Shown one piece after another: positions 50,414 through 58,662 of a stretch of DNA of 64,000 bases (its first letter is position 1; each line of letters starts with the position of its first letter). The translations under genes and the position numbers were made by a program. The notes beneath the pieces are model-generated. The model was not told where the DNA came from, searched no databases, and saw nothing but the letters and a program-made list of their open reading frames with translations. This DNA comes from Szabonella sp046295215. Lineage in GTDB: Bacteria > Pseudomonadota > Alphaproteobacteria > Rhodobacterales > Rhodobacteraceae. The stretch lies in contig JBKBNP010000017.1 of NCBI GenBank assembly GCA_046295215.1, positions 1 through 64,000 on the forward strand, in the 5' to 3' direction.

Positions 50414-51822
50414 TGCGGGCGCTGGCCGCCTCTGTTGCGATCCTCGCACCGGGAACGGCCCTTGCCTGCGCGCTCGCGCCCTCGATCATCCTGACCCTGC
50501 CCACGGATTACTACCTTGCCGGGGCGGGGCTGACCGTTGCGGTCACCGGGCTGCTGGCCACGGCCCTGCGCCGATTGCCCGACCTGCGCAGCGTGACGCT
50601 GTGGGAACGGCCCGTGCTGATCCCCGAAACAGTCACGAGCTATCTCGGGTTCCTGTTCCTCGCCTTGCTGGTCATGGTCGGGCTTTTCGGGTCGTCCGAT
50701 CCGATGCACAACCTGCTGACGCTCTGGGTCTGGACCGGGCTCTGGGTGGCGCTGCCGATGGCGATGATGCTGTTCGGCAATCTCTGGCGGGTCATCAACC
50801 CCTGGACCGGGCCTGTGCGCATCGCGCGGGCCATCCTCGGGCGGACGGGCGGCATCGGGCTGGTCCGGCTGGGGCACTGGCCAGCCGTTGCGGGGCTGTT
50901 CGGGTTTTTCTGGTTCTACATCGTGTCGATGTCACCCGAGGATCCGCAGGGTCTGGCACGGCTGGTGCTGGCCTATTGGCTGGTGATCTTCGGGCTTGCC
51001 GTGGCCGAGGGCGAGGACTGGTTGCGCGAAGGCGAGTTCCTGACCGTCTATCTGACGCTGATTTCCCGCATCGCCCCCTTCTGGCTGGAAATCACGGGCC
51101 GCCGCGCCCGGCTGCGGGCAGGATTTCCCGGCGCGCAGGTGCTGGAGATGGCGCCGCTTTCCGCATCGGCCGTGGCCTTTGTCACGCTGGCGCTGGCGGG
51201 CCTCAGCTTTGACGGGCTGGTGGGCACCTTCTGGTGGCTGGCGCTGATCGGGGAGAACCCGCTGGAATTCACCGGGCGGTCAGCGGTGATGGGGGTCAAT
51301 AGCGCAGGGCTTATCGGCATATGGATGCTGACCACAGGGTTGATCCTCGGCGCGCTGAAACTGGGCGCGGTGATGGCGCGCGGGCCGGTGATGGCGGTGC
51401 AGGGCGGCGGGGTCATGCGCGGCGGTGACGAAGGGCCGGGCATGGGCACGCTGATGCCGGTCATGCTGTCCTTTCTGGCCATCGCGGCGGGCTATCACGC
51501 GGCGCATCATCTGGTGATCCTGCTGACCACCGGGCAATACACGCTGGCGGCCCTCAATGACCCGCTGTTCCGGGGCGACGCCTTTCTGGGGCTTGACGTG
51601 TTCTTCGTCTCAATGGGGTTTCTCTCGGACCGGTCTGCCATGATTGCGCTGTGGAACACGCAATTCGCGCTGATCCTGGGCGCGCATGTGCTGGCGGTGA
51701 TCCTGTCCTTCCGTCTGGCCGGTCCGCATCTGCCCGCCCGCGCGCATCTGCCGCTGACCGCGCTGATGGTGGCCTATACCGTATTCGGGCTGTGGCTTCT
51801 GGCCTCGCCCAGCGGGGTCTAG
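50413..51822 (+). CDS. Unrecognised multipass membrane protein in the catabolic cluster
   Basis: The 469-residue protein has about ten to twelve hydrophobic segments across its whole length and no family I can name. Notable features are charged/aromatic loops (GLFGSSDPMHNLL, VINPWTGPVR), an aromatic-rich segment FFWFYIVSMSPEDP, and a histidine cluster GYHAAHHLV (about residue 360). Its ATG overlaps the DUF1185 stop (TGATG), so it is an integral part of the operon. It could be a substrate permease or a membrane electron-transfer partner. Neither can be decided from sequence. Confidence 0.78.
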   Translation: MRALAASVAILAPGTALACALAPSIILTLPTDYYLAGAGLTVAVTGLLATALRRLPDLRSVTLWERPVLIPETVTSYLGFLFLALLVMVGLFGSSDPMHNLLTLWVWTGLWVALPMAMMLFGNLWRVINPWTGPVRIARAILGRTGGIGLVRLGHWPAVAGLFGFFWFYIVSMSPEDPQGLARLVLAYWLVIFGLAVAEGEDWLREGEFLTVYLTLISRIAPFWLEITGRRARLRAGFPGAQVLEMAPLSASAVAFVTLALAGLSFDGLVGTFWWLALIGENPLEFTGRSAVMGVNSAGLIGIWMLTTGLILGALKLGAVMARGPVMAVQGGGVMRGGDEGPGMGTLMPVMLSFLAIAAGYHAAHHLVILLTTGQYTLAALNDPLFRGDAFLGLDVFFVSMGFLSDRSAMIALWNTQFALILGAHVLAVILSFRLAGPHLPARAHLPLTALMVAYTVFGLWLLASPSGV

Positions 51823-51848
51823 GAGGCTTGGAACCCCGAAGACAGATC

Positions 51849-51860
51849 GTTTGCATACAT
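51849..51860. promoter_or_regulatory. Candidate MarR operator, site 2
   Basis: GTTTGCATACAT shares the 11-nt core with the site at 43851 in the MarR spacer. It lies in the 102-nt gap before the periplasmic binding-protein gene, 65 nt upstream of its ATG. The right half of the palindrome is less well kept (CATTC for CAAAC). Confidence 0.5.
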
Positions 51861-51924
51861 TCATTCTTGACCGAAAGCCGGACCCAAAAACAACCGGCCA
51901 CCCCAACAGCCAGAGGAGACGACC

Positions 51925-53202
51925 ATGACCAACAGACTTCTCGGAACCACCCGCCGCACGGTGCTGGGCGGCCTTGCCGCAGGCGCCTCGGCGCTGGCCA
52001 TGCCGCGCTTCGTGCAGGCGCAAAGCTCGGCGCCGATCAAGCTCGGCTTTCAATTGCACCGCACCGGCATCGGGGCCGCCTATGGCCGCTGGTATGAACG
52101 CACCGCACAGGCCGCGCTGAAGAAACTGAATGATGAAGGCGGCATCAATGGCCGCCCGGTGGAGATCCTGTTCGAGGATGACGGCACCGATCCCCGCCGC
52201 GGCGCGGAAGTGGTGGAAAAGCTGACCTCTCAGGCGGGCTGCGACCTGATCTTCGGGCCGCTCTTTTCCCATGTCGTGATCGGCTCCGCGCCGCGCGCAG
52301 GCGAATTGAAAGTGCCCTATCTGGTCTGTTCCGAAGGCTTCCACGTCGCCTCGGGCAAGCTGAACCGCTGGACGCTGCAACCGGGCATCACGGATGTGCG
52401 GGCGCAGGCCTCGTCCATGGCGCCATGGATCTCGCAGAACCTTGGCAAGAAGGTCACGATGGTCTTTCCCGACTATGCCTTCGGTCATGACCACCGCGAT
52501 TATTTCACCCCGGCCATCGAGGCGGCGGGCGGGCAGGTCATCAAGCATATCGCCATTCCGCCGACCGAGACCTCCTTCACCCGCTACCTGCCGCAGATCC
52601 CGCGCGATACCGAGGTGCTGTATCACGTCATGGTCGGCCCGGCCGTTCTGACCTTCGTGAAGGAGTTGGGGGAGTTCTATGGCACAGGTGCGCGGCCCGA
52701 GATCTTTGGCTTCATCGACAGTCTGGAGGCTGTGGACATCGCCTCGCCAGGTCTGGAGTTTCTGGAGGGCACCCATTTCTGGGAAGGCATGTGCCGGGAC
52801 GCGCAGGAGGGCGAGCCCGAGTTCGAAACCGCCTATCGCGCCGCTGTGGGGGTCGATGCGCGGGGTGCCTCCGTGTCGGACGGGCGCGATGTGTCGACCT
52901 ATGCGCATATGTTCTCCTGCTGGGAAACGCTGTTCGTCATCAAGGAGGGGATGGAGGCCGCAGGCTATCAGGGCGTGGCCGACCGGCAGAAATTCGTCGA
53001 GGCGCTCGAGTCGATGACCTCCTTTGGCGCAGGGGCCACGCATCCGCAGGGCGACAAGATCTTCAACGGCAAGACCCATCAGGTGTTCGGGCATCAGTTC
53101 ATCTCGAAGGTCGAGGGGGGCAAACTGGTGCGGGTTCACACCACCGCCATCGAGGACAGCCTCTATGAGGATGCGGTGGATTACACCGCGATGTCCTTCT
53201 GA
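51925..53202 (+). CDS. Branched-chain-type ABC transporter substrate-binding protein
   Basis: The 425-residue type I periplasmic binding protein (LivJ/AmiC-like) has a Tat-like signal (TRRTVLGGLAAG, residues 9-20, cleavage after about 33). Family blocks include IKLGFQLHRTG, LNDEGGINGRPVEILFEDDGTDP and GADVVEKL-like GAEVVEKLTS. The group binds diverse amides, aromatic acids and amino acids, so the context (heterocycle catabolism) is a better clue than the name. The ribosome-binding site is AGAGGAGA. It is followed by two permeases and two ATPases. Confidence 0.9.
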   Translation: MTNRLLGTTRRTVLGGLAAGASALAMPRFVQAQSSAPIKLGFQLHRTGIGAAYGRWYERTAQAALKKLNDEGGINGRPVEILFEDDGTDPRRGAEVVEKLTSQAGCDLIFGPLFSHVVIGSAPRAGELKVPYLVCSEGFHVASGKLNRWTLQPGITDVRAQASSMAPWISQNLGKKVTMVFPDYAFGHDHRDYFTPAIEAAGGQVIKHIAIPPTETSFTRYLPQIPRDTEVLYHVMVGPAVLTFVKELGEFYGTGARPEIFGFIDSLEAVDIASPGLEFLEGTHFWEGMCRDAQEGEPEFETAYRAAVGVDARGASVSDGRDVSTYAHMFSCWETLFVIKEGMEAAGYQGVADRQKFVEALESMTSFGAGATHPQGDKIFNGKTHQVFGHQFISKVEGGKLVRVHTTAIEDSLYEDAVDYTAMSF

Positions 53203-53221
53203 TCCGCCGGATGCAAGGAAA

Positions 53222-53286
53222 GGGGAGGGGGCGCTGCCCCCTCGCCGCCTTGCGGCTCACCCCCGAGGTATTTTCGCCAGGATGAA
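53222..53286 (-). repeat. Dispersed intergenic repeat, copy 3 (inverted)
   Basis: This is the same family in reverse orientation. Read on the minus strand, TTTCATCCTGGCGAAAATACCTCGGGGGT leads into an inner hairpin (GCCGCAAGGCGGC) and the end hairpin GGGGGCAGCGCCCCC. It lies between the binding-protein gene and the first permease gene, and may attenuate transcription between them. Confidence 0.75.
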
Positions 53287-53314
53287 ACACGAGACCCTCC
53301 GGAGGGATGTCTGA

Positions 53315-54193
53315 ATGGATTTCGGTCCCTTCCTTTTGCTGGCCCTGATGGAGGGCATGGTCATGGCCGCCGTTCTGGCGCTGACCGCCGTGGGCCTGAG
53401 CCTGGTGTTCGGAGTGATGCGGGTGGTCAATGTGGCGCATGGCGAGTTCTACATGCTGGGCGCGGTGGCGGCATGGTTCGTGACGCAGGCCGTGCCGGGG
53501 CATCCCGCCTTCGGCTTTGCCGTGGCGCTGCTGGCTGCACCCCTGTTTGTGGGGGCGGTGGCGGCGCTGGCCGATACGATGATCCTGAAGCGGGTGAATT
53601 ATGACCCGGAGGCCACGATCGTCGCGACCATCGGGCTGTCCTATATCTTCCAGCAGGCGGCGCTGAGTTTTTACGGCCCCGATGCGCGCCCGGTTCTGGC
53701 GCCCTTCGACATAAGGCTGCAACTGCCGTGGTTCGGCTATTCCGGCTACAAGATTGCAGTCGTGATAGCGGCGGCGCTGATCCTGCTTGGCGTGTGGCTC
53801 TTCATGACGCGGAGCCGGGCGGGGCTGGTGATGCGCGCGACGCAAGCCGACCGGGACACGGCGCGCGCCTTCGGGATCAATGTGGATCGTGTGTTTGCCA
53901 CGGTCTTTGCACTGGGGGCGGGGCTGGCGGCGGTGGGGGCCGTTCTGATCGTGCCGATCCAGCAGGCGCATTATCTGATGGGGCATGATCCGTTGCTGCT
54001 GTCCTTCATCGTGGTCATCATCGGGGGTCTCGGCAGTTTGCGCGGCACGCTGGTTGCCGCCTTGCTGATCGGGCTTTCCGACGGGGTGATCTCGGTCTTT
54101 TTCTCGCCCACGCTGGCCAAGATCCTGGCCACGTTGTTTGTCGCACTGGTGCTGGTCTTTCGCCCGCAGGGCCTGTTCGGGGGGCGGCGATGA
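53315..54193 (+). CDS. Branched-chain-type ABC transporter permease (LivH-like)
   Basis: The 292-residue polytopic protein of the LivH family has about eight hydrophobic segments and the signature GLSLVFGVMRVVNVAHGEFYMLGA near the N-terminus and GGLGSLRGTLVAALLIGL near the C-terminus. The start has GGAGGGATG upstream. It overlaps the next permease gene by 4 nt. Together with the following three genes it forms the membrane and ATPase parts of the importer. Confidence 0.92.
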   Translation: MDFGPFLLLALMEGMVMAAVLALTAVGLSLVFGVMRVVNVAHGEFYMLGAVAAWFVTQAVPGHPAFGFAVALLAAPLFVGAVAALADTMILKRVNYDPEATIVATIGLSYIFQQAALSFYGPDARPVLAPFDIRLQLPWFGYSGYKIAVVIAAALILLGVWLFMTRSRAGLVMRATQADRDTARAFGINVDRVFATVFALGAGLAAVGAVLIVPIQQAHYLMGHDPLLLSFIVVIIGGLGSLRGTLVAALLIGLSDGVISVFFSPTLAKILATLFVALVLVFRPQGLFGGRR

Positions 54194-55125
54194 CGCGCGC
54201 GCTGGCCCTGCATCTGGCGGTGATTGCGGCGTTGTTTGCCGCGCAATTCCTGCTGCCGCCCTATCACCACACCAATATCGCCCGCATCATGGTGCTGGCG
54301 GTCTTTGCCATGGGCTACAACATCGCCTTTGGCTACACCGGCCTTCTGAGCCTCGGGCACGCACTGTTTTTCGCCGCAGGGCTCTATGCCACCGGACTGG
54401 GGGTGGAGGTCTGGGGCCTGCCCACAGGCCTTGCCCTGATCGCGGGGCTGGTTGCGGGCGGGGCGGTGGCGGTGGCAACCGGGGTTCTGGCACTGCGCAC
54501 CGGCGGCGTGTCCTTCATGATCGTCACGCTGATGTTCGCGCAGGCGGGATACCTCACCATCCTTTACTTCGGCAGCATCACGCGCGGGGATGAGGGGTTC
54601 GTGATTTCCGCCGCCGCGCGGTCGGTGGCGGGTCTGCGGCTTTCGGACGACATGACACGCTATTTCGCGGCGCTGTTGCTGTTTTCCGTGGCGATGCTGG
54701 CCAAGCTCGCGCTCGTGCGGTCCGCCACAGGGCGCGTGATGATCGCAATGCGGGAGAATGAGGAGCGTTCCCGGATGCTGGGCTTTGACCCCTTCCGCTA
54801 CAAGCTTCTGGCGCTGGGCATATCGGGGCTTTACGCGGGGGCGGCGGGCGCGGCTTATGGGGTACTTTTCGGCTATGTGGGTGCCACCTTCGCCTCGATC
54901 CAGTATTCGATTCTGCCGCTTCTTTATGTGCTGCTCGGGGGTGCGGGCACCGTGCTTGGCCCCTTTCTGGGTGCGCTGGTGATGTTCTACCTGATCGACA
55001 TTTCCTCGGGCTACACCACCGCGCATCTGGCGGTGGTGGGGGGCGCGCTGCTGATCCTTGTGCTGTTCGCGCCCAAGGGCATCCTGGGCGCGCTGCGCGA
55101 AAGGGGGATGAAATGGCTGCCGTGA
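54190..55125 (+). CDS. Branched-chain-type ABC transporter permease (LivM-like)
   Basis: The 311-residue LivM-family membrane protein has the typical NIAFGYTGLLSLGHALFFAAG block (about residue 40), AMRENEERSRMLGFDP in a cytoplasmic loop (about 190) and GGAGTVLGPFLGA near the C-terminus. It lies between the LivH-like gene (4-nt overlap) and the first ATPase gene (13-nt overlap), the usual order of these systems. Confidence 0.92.
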   Translation: MTRALALHLAVIAALFAAQFLLPPYHHTNIARIMVLAVFAMGYNIAFGYTGLLSLGHALFFAAGLYATGLGVEVWGLPTGLALIAGLVAGGAVAVATGVLALRTGGVSFMIVTLMFAQAGYLTILYFGSITRGDEGFVISAAARSVAGLRLSDDMTRYFAALLLFSVAMLAKLALVRSATGRVMIAMRENEERSRMLGFDPFRYKLLALGISGLYAGAAGAAYGVLFGYVGATFASIQYSILPLLYVLLGGAGTVLGPFLGALVMFYLIDISSGYTTAHLAVVGGALLILVLFAPKGILGALRERGMKWLP

Positions 55126-55832
55126 CGCTGTTGTCCGCGCGCGGCCTGACCCGGCATTTCGGCGGGCTGAAAGCCGTGGATGGGGTCGATTTCGATCTTG
55201 AGGCGGGCCGCATCCATGCGCTTATCGGCCCGAATGGCGCGGGCAAGACCACCTTCGTCAGCCTGCTCTGTGGCCGCATCCCGGTGCAATCGGGCACGAT
55301 CACCTTCGCGGGCGATGACATCACCCGCCTGCCCGCCCATACCCGGGTCGCGCGCGGCATCGCCTATACGTTCCAGATCACCGCGATCTACGGCAATCTG
55401 AGCGTGTTCGACAATGTGGCCCTGCCTGTCCAGCGCCGGGGCAGCCGCGCCCTGCATGCCGACACGATGGCCGCCCTTGACCGTGTGGGCCTTGCCGGGC
55501 TTGCGGACCAGACCGCAGGCACGCTGGCCTACGGTCATCAGCGCCTTCTGGAAATCGCCATGGGGCTCGCGCTGTCCCCGCGCCTCCTGATCCTGGACGA
55601 GCCGACCCAGGGCCTCGCCCTGTCGGAAATCGAGGGGTTCAAGGCGCTGGTCCGGTCCGTCATCCCCGACACCACCGTTCTGCTGATCGAACACAACATG
55701 GATGTGGTGATGGACCTGGCCGACCGCGTCACGGTGCTGAACTCCGGCCAGACCCTTGCCACCGGAACCCCGGCGGAGATCCGGGCGAACCGGGCTGTGC
55801 AGGCGGCCTATCTCGGGGGTGGGGATGCTTGA
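55113..55832 (+). CDS. Branched-chain-type ABC transporter ATP-binding protein (LivG-like)
   Basis: The 239-residue ATPase has Walker A GPNGAGKTT, the LivG-style signature LAYGHQRLLEIA in place of LSGGQ, Walker B LLILDEPTQGL and the switch His in IEHNMD. The ATG at 55113 lies inside the end of the permease gene, with AAGGGGG just upstream. It pairs with the LivF-like ATPase that follows with an 8-nt overlap. Confidence 0.92.
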   Translation: MAAVTLLSARGLTRHFGGLKAVDGVDFDLEAGRIHALIGPNGAGKTTFVSLLCGRIPVQSGTITFAGDDITRLPAHTRVARGIAYTFQITAIYGNLSVFDNVALPVQRRGSRALHADTMAALDRVGLAGLADQTAGTLAYGHQRLLEIAMGLALSPRLLILDEPTQGLALSEIEGFKALVRSVIPDTTVLLIEHNMDVVMDLADRVTVLNSGQTLATGTPAEIRANRAVQAAYLGGGDA

Positions 55833-56520
55833 ACTTGTCGACATCAGCGCAGGCTATGGCGCGGTGCAGGTGCTGCGCGGCGTCACCCTAACTGCAAGGG
55901 CGGGCGAGGTCACTTGCGTCATGGGCCGCAATGGGGCGGGCAAGACGACGATGCTCCGGGCCATCATGGGGCAGGTGCGCGCCAGCTCCGGCAGGGTCCA
56001 TCTGAACGGAACCGAGCTTCAGACCCTCCCTGCGCATGAGGTGCCACGCCACGGCATCGGCTATGTGCCACAGGGCCGCCGCCTCTTTGCAGACCTCACC
56101 GTGGCCGAGAACATCACCATCGGCCTGATGACGCGCCACCATGGCGCTGCCACGCGGGACAAGGTGCTGGCCCTGTTCCCGCGCCTGCGCGAAAGGCTCG
56201 GCCAACGCGCAGGCACGCTTTCGGGGGGCGAGCAGCAGATGCTCGCCATCGCCCGTGCGCTCTGCCTCGAACCTGCAGTCCTCTTGCTGGACGAGCCGAC
56301 CGAGGGCCTGCAACCCTCGATGATCGCGGCCATCCGCGACACGGTGATGCTGCTCAAGTCCACCGGGGTCGCCACGATCCTTGTCGAACAGCGCGTGGAC
56401 TCGGTCCTGTCCATGGCCGATCAGGTCGCCTTCCTGCAAAATGGCCGGCTTGCCGAAACCTGCGACGCCGCCCGCCTCACCCCCGCGTCCCCGCAATTCC
56501 AGACCTATGTGGGTGTCTGA
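55825..56520 (+). CDS. Branched-chain-type ABC transporter ATP-binding protein (LivF-like)
   Basis: The 231-residue ATPase has Walker A GRNGAGKTT, signature LSGGEQQML, Walker B LLLDEPTEGLQ and a Gln at the usual switch-His position region (LVEQRVD), as is typical for LivF. The start at 55825 (MLELVDISAGYG) has GGGGGTGGGG upstream. It is the last gene of the importer; a dispersed repeat separates it from the hydantoinase genes. Confidence 0.92.
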   Translation: MLELVDISAGYGAVQVLRGVTLTARAGEVTCVMGRNGAGKTTMLRAIMGQVRASSGRVHLNGTELQTLPAHEVPRHGIGYVPQGRRLFADLTVAENITIGLMTRHHGAATRDKVLALFPRLRERLGQRAGTLSGGEQQMLAIARALCLEPAVLLLDEPTEGLQPSMIAAIRDTVMLLKSTGVATILVEQRVDSVLSMADQVAFLQNGRLAETCDAARLTPASPQFQTYVGV

Positions 56521-56525
56521 CATGC

Positions 56526-56599
56526 GTTTTCATCTTGGCAAAAATACCTTCGGGGGTGAATTGGCGCAAAGCGCCAAGAGGGGGCAGACAGCCCCCTTT
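56526..56599 (+). repeat. Dispersed intergenic repeat, copy 4
   Basis: TTTTCATCTTGGCAAAAATACCTTCGGGGGT is followed by the inner hairpin TTGGCGCAAAGCGCCAA and the end hairpin GGGGGCAGACAGCCCCC. It fills the 108-nt spacer between the LivF-like gene and hyuA. It begins 5 nt after the stop codon, a position compatible with 3'-end formation. Confidence 0.8.
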
Positions 56600-56628
56600 C
56601 TGCGCCCCCGCCAGTCAAGGGGCACAGA

Positions 56629-58662
56629 ATGACCAGCCTCATCGCGGGTGTCGATGTCGGCGGCACCTTCACCGATCTTGTGATCCTCGATCCTGCCACC
56701 GGCTCCGTGCGTCTTGCCAAGGTGCCCACCACCCTGCGCGCGGAAACCGGCGGGCAGGCGGGCGGCGTGCTGTCCGCGCTCGATCAGGCCGGGGTGGCGC
56801 TGGCGGAAATCGGGCTCATCGTGCATGGCACCACCACGACCACCAATGCGGTGCTGGAACGCAAACTCGCCCGCACCGGCCTCATCACGACGCAAGGCTT
56901 CCGCGATGTGCTGGAACTGGGCCGCCGCACCCGGCCCGCACCCTATGGCATGACCGGAACCTTCACCCCCGTCATTCCCCGCGACCTGCGGCTGGAAGTG
57001 CCCGAGCGGATGGATGCCCGGGGCCGCATCCTGACCCCGCTGGACGAATCCGCCCTGCGCGCGGCCATTGCAGACCTGCTGGCCAAGGGCTGCGAGGCGC
57101 TGGTGATCCATTTCCTGCACGCCTATGCCAACCCTGCCCATGAACGCCGTGCCGCCGAGATTGCCGCCGACCTCTGGCCCAATCCCTACATCACCTGCGG
57201 CCATTCCCTGCTGTCGGAAAGCCGTGAGTTCGAGCGGGGCGTGACGGCCGCCGTCAATGCCTCGGTCCAGCCCCTGCTGGAACGCTATGTCTCGCGCCTC
57301 GCGGGGGCGCTGGCAGACAGGGGTTATGCGCGCGACCTCTTGGTGATGAACGGCAATGGCGGCATGGTGCCCGCAGGCACTGTCGCATCAGAGGCGGTGA
57401 AAACCGTGATGTCCGGCCCCGCCTCGGGCGTGATGGCGGCCCTTGCCACCGGGCGGCGGGCGGGAATGGCGAACCTCATCACTTATGACATGGGCGGCAC
57501 CTCTACCGATGTGGCGCTGATCCGGCAGGGCCGCGCGCCGGTCTCGAATGAAATAGAAGTCGAATATGCCATGCCGATCCATGTGCCCATGGTCGATGTG
57601 CGCACGGTGGGGGCAGGCGGCGGGTCCATCGCGCGGGTCGATGCGGGCGGGATGCTGCGCGTCGGCCCGCATTCCGCAGGCTCCGATCCCGGGCCGATCT
57701 GCTATGGAAGGGGCGGCACGGATCCGACCATTTCAGACGCCAATCTGTTGCTGGGTCGCCTGCCCGCCGCCCGGTTCGGCGCGGCACAGGACCAGGTGCG
57801 CGAGGCCTTCGGCACCCACATCGGCGCACCGCTCGGCCTGTCGGCGGAAGCCGCCGCCGAAGCGGTCATCCGCATCGCCAACACCCATATGGCGGGCGCG
57901 ATCCGCATGGTGTCACTGTCGCTGGGGGCCGACCCCCGCGATTTCGCGCTGTTTGCGTTCGGTGGCGCGGGTCCGCTCCATGCCACCGCACTGGCCGCCG
58001 AACTCGGCATCCCGCGCGTCTTGCTGCCCGCCCGCCCCGGCATGACCAATGCGCTGGGCTGCGTCGTGGCAGACCTGCGCCATGACACGGTCCGCACGCT
58101 CAACCGACCGCTCGACGATCTCGACATGGCCCGGGCCCATGCCATCCTTGCCGACCAGATCACCGAAGGCCGCGCCCGGGTGGAGGCCGCAGGCATCAGC
58201 CTGACCGGGGTGGAGGTCGAACTTTCCGCCGATATGCAATTCATCGGCCAGACCCACCTGCTGCGCGTGCCCCTGCCTGATGCCACGCCAACCCGCGCCG
58301 ACCTGCAATCCCGGTTCGAGGCGGCCTACCTCGCCCGGTTCCGCGTCTCGCTGCCCACGATCCGCGCAAACCTCGTGAACCTCAACGCCTCGCTCATTGG
58401 CCGCCGACCGGAAATGGACCTCTCGCGCCTGATCGACCCCGCTGGCCGCCAGTCGGAGGCCCTGCCCGAAAGCCACCGCCCCGTCTGGTTCGGCGGCTGG
58501 CAGGAGACACCCGTCTACCGCCGCGAATCCCTGCCGCTGGACCTGCGCATCGAGGGCCCGGCCATCATCGAACAGATGGACTGCACCACCGTTATCCATC
58601 CCTGCTGCACCGTCACCTCGGATGCCGATGGCAACCTGATCGTCGAGGTTCCCCATGCCTGA
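56629..58662 (+). CDS. Hydantoinase/oxoprolinase family, subunit A (HyuA-like)
   Basis: The 677-residue ATP-dependent amidohydrolase subunit has an N-terminal actin-like ATPase fold (GVDVGGTFTDLVILD, residues 7-21; GTTTTTNAVLERK, about 67), a central GPASGVMAAL and TYDMGGTSTDVALI (about 285), and the VRTVGAGGGSIARVD block. The family includes 5-oxoprolinase, N-methylhydantoinase and acetophenone carboxylase. Acting with HyuB it would use ATP to open a cyclic amide. It overlaps hyuB by 8 nt. Confidence 0.92.
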   Translation: MTSLIAGVDVGGTFTDLVILDPATGSVRLAKVPTTLRAETGGQAGGVLSALDQAGVALAEIGLIVHGTTTTTNAVLERKLARTGLITTQGFRDVLELGRRTRPAPYGMTGTFTPVIPRDLRLEVPERMDARGRILTPLDESALRAAIADLLAKGCEALVIHFLHAYANPAHERRAAEIAADLWPNPYITCGHSLLSESREFERGVTAAVNASVQPLLERYVSRLAGALADRGYARDLLVMNGNGGMVPAGTVASEAVKTVMSGPASGVMAALATGRRAGMANLITYDMGGTSTDVALIRQGRAPVSNEIEVEYAMPIHVPMVDVRTVGAGGGSIARVDAGGMLRVGPHSAGSDPGPICYGRGGTDPTISDANLLLGRLPAARFGAAQDQVREAFGTHIGAPLGLSAEAAAEAVIRIANTHMAGAIRMVSLSLGADPRDFALFAFGGAGPLHATALAAELGIPRVLLPARPGMTNALGCVVADLRHDTVRTLNRPLDDLDMARAHAILADQITEGRARVEAAGISLTGVEVELSADMQFIGQTHLLRVPLPDATPTRADLQSRFEAAYLARFRVSLPTIRANLVNLNASLIGRRPEMDLSRLIDPAGRQSEALPESHRPVWFGGWQETPVYRRESLPLDLRIEGPAIIEQMDCTTVIHPCCTVTSDADGNLIVEVPHA

